Source of the DNA: Cryptomeria japonica
Lineage: Eukaryota; Streptophyta; Pinopsida; Cupressales; Cupressaceae
DNA: 64,000 bases
Direction of reading: 5' to 3'
Assembly: GCF_030272615.1 (NCBI RefSeq)
Contig: NC_081405.1
Span: forward strand, 19,116,547 to 19,180,546
Below the pieces are notes generated by a model. It was not told where the DNA came from. It saw only the letters and a list, made by a program, of their open reading frames with translations, and did not search any database. This document shows, in pieces, positions 59,436 to 64,000 of the stretch. Position numbers and translations under genes: made by a program. Each line of letters opens with the position of its first letter. Position 1 is the stretch's first letter.

Positions 59436-61661
59436 GGGGGCACCACTGTTACTAGGATCTTCTATTAGCTGCCAAGTCAGGTCCTCATTGTGCAAGTCTC
59501 CTTGTTAGATACAGATTGTTCATAGGTTTTCCACACTGTTCCCAATAATCCAAGGCATTTTTCTGAGGACTGCTAAAGCCCCGGTAGTGGTGGATTTGCT
59601 AAATTTTTTTCACAATCTCCTTGACATATGTCTCTTTCTACCTTCAGAGTTATGAGCTCTGCCGTGATGATGCCCCCTTGTTACAGTATGGGAATCAATG
59701 AGGAAACAGAGAACTAAAGTGACCAAGCTTCCAGAAAACTGTAGATAACTGGTGGAAATAGGGATTAAAATAGGAAAATGCCCTGCTGGTTCAATGATAG
59801 AGCTTGTAGTGGACAAAGGCATCTTGCCTATGCATCAGAAAGAAGGTATTTAATCCATTCAATCAATCCACACAAGGTGACAAGGCATACTCAAGGACAG
59901 GTTCTTTCTCTGTGGCCATCCCTTTGTACTCCGTAATTCTGTTAGAGATGAGAATAGTACTAATTTACATCTACAAATAGGAGGGCTCACACAAATATGA
60001 AAGTTGACAATGATCATAGAGAAGGGAGAGGTGAGAAAAATACAACCAATCATTGTGTGGCACACCTTACAATTGGCCATGGGTCCTCATCCTCAGAATT
60101 TCATGCTAGATATGCAAATACAACATCACAATGAATTGGGAGAGTTGATTAGGTATTCAAACATGAAGAGACCCCTATAGTCTCTTTACCAATATCCTTC
60201 CTTAGAATAATAGAAAGCTCTTCAAACATGAACTTACTAAGATTGTCAGGTGATCTTGCCAAATAAATTGGCCTAAACAAGCTTATTTGCTCCTTTGGCT
60301 AAGTAATTAGCCACTTTAGTCCTGCACCCACTTATCTGAGTAATATGTTGGCAGAGGAGGCTATGACTTGATTTATATCCTGAATTATTGTGGCAAGATG
60401 CCATTTGTTACTAGCTGGGTTGTCAAGGCTAGTCAGTCAGGTTCTTTCTTATTCCACCCTTGTTTCTAGGTTTCTAAGAGACTTAATTTCAAGACTGAAT
60501 ATGTCTCATGGAGTTTGAATCTAATTTCAGCATCTGGCACTTAAGCTTATTCTGTTTGACTCATATAGTATTAAAAATATAAGGAATTTTTTTTTTCTAA
60601 TAAAGATCACAAGGCACTTGGATATCCTGTTAGTCACTGCAAATTTGATTTTGATCTAGATTGCAAGCTACTTTAAGATACTTCCACACAATGCATAATT
60701 CATTTGAATGAACTCATTTTCTCATGAGTCATTTATAGTAGCATTATTCTGAGAACGTTCCAAATCTATATTTTTATGTAGGTCCTTTTTTTGAAGTTAA
60801 TATGCATTGATATTACATATACAGCATTAAGTGGGCCTTTAGTAGGGGAAAGCTCCAGCTCATTGTAATTGCAAGAACAAATTCTAAAAATAAAAGGAAA
60901 TTTAGGCTACAGTCAAGATTTTATCTTGTAGCCTATTTTGTATCTAAATATAAGGGCTTCCTGAGAGCAATCATATATTGGACATTTGTATATTAGATGG
61001 TTATTTATTGTAAAGGGCCTGTTTGGAGAAGATAAATCTAGTCAATCTTTTACTGGAAAATCATGTTGTTTTGCTTTATAATCTGCTCATAGATTCAGTT
61101 CGGCATAGAGTCAACTACGATTGGCTGCATTCTGCAGTTTATAATAGTAGCAGAAATTGCTTTCATGGCAATTTGTGATGTCAATCAGATCTTTGAGATT
61201 TTCATAGGCGAACATTTTCGTCTTGCTTTCATCTGGATTCATCTATGTTGATGTTATTTCTACAAAAGTTTTTTTTCTTGAGCTAACTTTGAATATCAAT
61301 TTGAAACACCATTTATAATAATGTCATTGTCTCTTTGGTTAGACTTACAATTTATTTTATTCTGTGGAAACTGGATGCAATTAATAATTTATTTTGATGC
61401 AAAATGCAAAGTTTTTGCTGGAGACTCAATGGGGACGTTTAGTGTTCTTTCCCTATTTTTCACATATTGTTGAGAAATCATTTCTTACCATCTTGTTTGG
61501 GTTACAAGTTACAACCAATTTAAAGACTTTTTTTGGTTTAAATATGCTAGCAATTATATTATTCTACTATCACAATCAAAATTCTAAATTTCTCTAGAGG
61601 TACCAGTAATTATTAAATGAGATATGTTTTGTCAGAATAATTCTGATTATTTTTGATCCAG

Positions 61662-61796
61662 AAAAGGAGAGAAAAAAAGCTAGCATTACAAGATCAAATA
61701 GGCCGGAGGAAAATAATTCTGATATACAGTCGAAACAACAGGTGCTTGGCACTTCTCTCAGCATGCCTCTTGTATGGATAGACTTAGAAATGACAG
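61662..61796 (+). CDS. ORN: oligoribonuclease, exon 2 (start of catalytic domain)
   Basis: After the acceptor GATCCAG the frame reads K-KERKKASITRSNRPEEN, NSDIQSKQQVLGTSLS and then MPLVWIDLEMTG, 45 codons, ending at a donor ACAG/GTATGT in phase 1. P-LVWIDLEMTG is the ExoI motif of oligoribonuclease and holds the first catalytic Asp and Glu (DLE) of the DEDD set. The remaining motifs (ExoII, ExoIII) are not found in the 2.2 kb to the right edge, so exon 3 lies outside the window and intron 2 exceeds 2.2 kb. The internal Met before PLVW is where many bacterial relatives start. No stop codon interrupts; the gene looks alive in the part seen. Confidence 0.88.
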
Positions 61797-63890
61797 GTAT
61801 GTTCTACTGATTCCATTCTGTTGCCTATTATGAAGTTTTCCATGTTATTAACCTGTATCAACCTTTGGAATTCTTTCATATATGAGTGCAGGGATTAATG
61901 CTTGTCCGTATCAGCTTTTTGTCATTTAAATTATTATGAAATGTTAGCATATCAGGGAAAATTCTCTTCTGTTTCTGATGAAATAATCAAAATGTTTCAA
62001 ACTGAAAATAAGTTACTTTAGTGTAGGCTTTACTAATATCATTTTCAAAACTTTCACTTTTTCTATCGTTATCATTTATTTGTTACACGCACATAGTAGA
62101 AACCCAAAATGAGAATTCTTCTTAAAACGCTTAAAAACTCTATTAAAAAGTTTATTTTCCAAGCTTGTTTGGTAAATCTTTACCCCTGTAATGCAATGAT
62201 GAAATGCAAAGGAATGAATCTCTTCTTTAAACCTAAGCATAACGTTAAGTAAAACTAAATTCAAGTTCACATGCCTTCACCAATCAATTTAAGTTACAAT
62301 CTTGAATTTCCTTCAGAAATCCAAGACTAAGTGCCAGTACCACATGGAGATACCCTACACAAAGGCGCAGGCATAATGAAGATCAAGATTAAGCGTGGGC
62401 ATCACAAGGTTTTGCATCAAATATCATCAACATGAAGTGCAACCCAAGGTCAATGTTCCCAAGTATGGAGATAAATATGCAAATGTGATCAAGCTAGATA
62501 GTTTCAGAAGAGTTAAGCAAAGTTAGATGCTTGATCACCCAAAGATGATGCAATTTGGGAATATGCCCCATCATCACATCGGTCAAGGAACACTTGAATA
62601 ATTTTGAGTACCAAGAGATATGTCTCAATCGCAAACACTTTGTGAGGGTGTAGCTGAGGTGGCATCCTAGTTATATCCAACCTATCAAGTTGTGACAAGT
62701 CAGCATGTCCAAGTTTCGTGAGCGTGATTTATTTAAGAGTGGAGCAACTGACACATGGCACTTTATCAATTATTGTTCTATGCACCTAACCTCATTTCCT
62801 ATTGGTTGGAATTCGATGATGGACACGTGTCCACAACATTGTAATTATTTTATTGGTCGAAGGAAGTTAGTTGTAACTAACCCTAATTAGGGTGTTATCA
62901 TACAATCTCAGCCATTGATCTTGAATCGAATGGAGCCATTGAATTGTAATGAGACCTCTATATAAGGCTCAGTTCTCTCATTTGTAAGGGTTAATAGTTA
63001 ATAGTTGTTAGTTAGCAGTTTGAGTAGAGTAGGAGGAAAGGACATTGTTGCCAAGGCTTGTTGTAATAAACATATTTCTTTCATTGAAGTTATGGTGAAT
63101 TTGGTGTGCTATTTCAACTTGTTGCATGGTCTCTACTTCTCATAGTGTAAATGTTTGTTAGATGGATGGAAGATCTTATTGTTGATGAATGGTGAAACCT
63201 AATGTTCATACTTCATACCACTTGGAGTTTGTTGATTGCAAATTACAGTGTGTGGTTAAAGTGAACTTGATTAAAAGCTTAAATTCAATTGTTATATGGT
63301 CATTGTTTGTAATGTTGGTGTGCATAGGTGATATGAAAATCATTCGCTTAGCCTTATGAGATTGCACCATCTTTGTGTAGTTGTTTTCTCATGGCGAAGC
63401 AAAGCTTGGTTTGGTTGCAGCAATTCAATGATCATTTCTTGCATTCTTAAGAGTAGATTAGATCTCCTATCCCTTATCTCCTTTTATCTTTTATTTTCCA
63501 AGCAAGTAGTTAGATCCCACGTTCCAGCAGAGTTCAAGCAAAACAAAAGTTCCTTTGTGATTCCAGCAAAATCAAATCATACACACTGAGTCTATCCTGA
63601 GCAATTAAGTCTCATAGTTTGCATTGTAAACTTTGGAGTTTCCTTTTTTGATCATATCATTCAACATATAAGATTTATTTGTTCAAGAGAGGATAGAATA
63701 CTTGGTATTTTATTCTGTGTTCGAGGTGTCCTAAACAACACATCAACAAAACCCATATGGGAGCAATTAACTAAGGTGGAGAGAGAAATATACTACTTTC
63801 GAATTATCTAAAATATCTAAAATCCACTTGGGTCAAATTAAGCTTCCAAGGATTTCAAAATTCTCTTAGCATGTCCAACTTAAATCAAAT
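61797..63890 (+). other. ORN: intron 2 of the oligoribonuclease gene (start), with an LTR-like segment
   Basis: Begins GTATGTTC. No exon found. Around 62,700-63,110 the sequence looks like an LTR promoter: CACGTGTCC, then CTCTATATAAGGCTC (TATA box, about 62,957), then GTTGTAATAAACATATT (polyadenylation-like). No partner repeat is in the window, so a solo LTR is only a suggestion. ORFs at 62705-62890 and 63356-63589 have no motif. Confidence 0.45.
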
Positions 63891-63897
63891 ATATAAT

Positions 63898-64000
63898 TTT
63901 TTTTTTTTTGATTGGTAATAGGCTGAAGCCGATAAGATGTACATACCCTACCCCCTATGGGATTTGAACTTGCGACCTCTCTTTCAAGAGCACAAGTTCT
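63898..64000 (-). mobile_element. tRNA-derived SINE, 3' part, cut by window edge
   Basis: On the minus strand: GGTCGCAAGTTCAAATCCC (B-box like, GGTTCRANYCC with one mismatch), then a unique body of about 60 bases and a poly(A) of 13-14 at 63,898-63,911. That order is the classical layout of a SINE. The A box would lie to the right of the window. Confidence 0.6.

Larger units (their letters stand above)
54310..61661 (+). other. ORN: intron 1 of the oligoribonuclease gene (7.35 kb)
   Basis: From GTAAGCC to the acceptor TTTTGATCCAG. Phase 1. It holds a 3-kb LTR element in reverse orientation (56,422-59,435) with about 2.1 kb before and 2.2 kb after. In those flanks I see no other gene; ORFs at 54342-54605, 54969-55241, 59610-60080 and 61394-61597 show no motif. 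Confidence 0.65.

Noticed and set aside
63920-63990. tRNA gene at the right edge
   Set aside because: Only the T-arm-like part matches, there is no acceptor stem pairing, and a poly(A) tail follows; a SINE fits better.

Overview
The window is plant nuclear DNA, most likely from a gymnosperm or another seed plant with a very large genome. The reasons are inferential: several decayed plant LTR retrotransposon lineages nested in each other, a housekeeping gene whose first intron exceeds 7 kb and holds a whole retroelement, long microsatellites, and degenerate telomere-like DNA inside the chromosome. I see no bacterial operon, CRISPR array, rRNA gene or intact tRNA gene.

Layout. 1-15.3 kb: 3' part of a decayed Ty3/gypsy element of the Tat type (gag, protease, RT, two RNase H domains, integrase, then a long 3' spacer with an ANTISENSE extra reading frame, a polypurine tract and a 3' LTR). 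15.3-19.6 kb: remnant of a second LTR element with its own polypurine tract and LTR. 20.1-22.9 kb: minus-strand gag and LTR-like promoter of a third gypsy-type element. 22.9-24.3 kb: broken LINE reverse transcriptase. 24.3-26.3 kb: nothing recognisable. 26.3-27.1 kb: an 800-bp TA/CA microsatellite. 27.1-34.9 kb and 42.7-52.5 kb: an unusual repeat province built from modules that recur on both strands (84-bp units with an ACTAACA/TGTTAGT dyad, GA/CT tracts, a CATATG-centred palindromic satellite, a 410-bp tandem repeat, ATCGGG-rich modules). These modules form long inverted repeats, one with arms 15 kb apart and one a compact 2.6-kb foldback. Inside the province, next to degenerate TTAGGG-like DNA, lie two gene fragments fused head to tail on the minus strand: Argonaute and mevalonate diphosphate decarboxylase.

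34,982-42,715: a structurally complete LTR element (LTRs of about 1155 bp, perfect TGTGT target-site duplication, Met-tRNA primer site, several GGGGGAG tracts as in Sireviruses). It codes for a four-zinc-knuckle Gag and a very long second ORF, but has no reverse transcriptase or integrase. It must depend on another element for movement.

51.0-51.7 kb: a possible small spliced minus-strand gene of unknown function. 54.2 kb to the right edge: the only recognisable host gene that looks intact so far, an oligoribonuclease. Exon 1 is at 54,201-54,309 and exon 2 at 61,662-61,796, in matching splice phase; the rest lies beyond the window. Intron 1 carries a 3-kb gag-only LTR element in reverse orientation. 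The right edge enters a minus-strand tRNA-derived SINE.

All family assignments come from reading translated motifs by eye. No database search was run. Repeat-module borders are given to within tens of bases.
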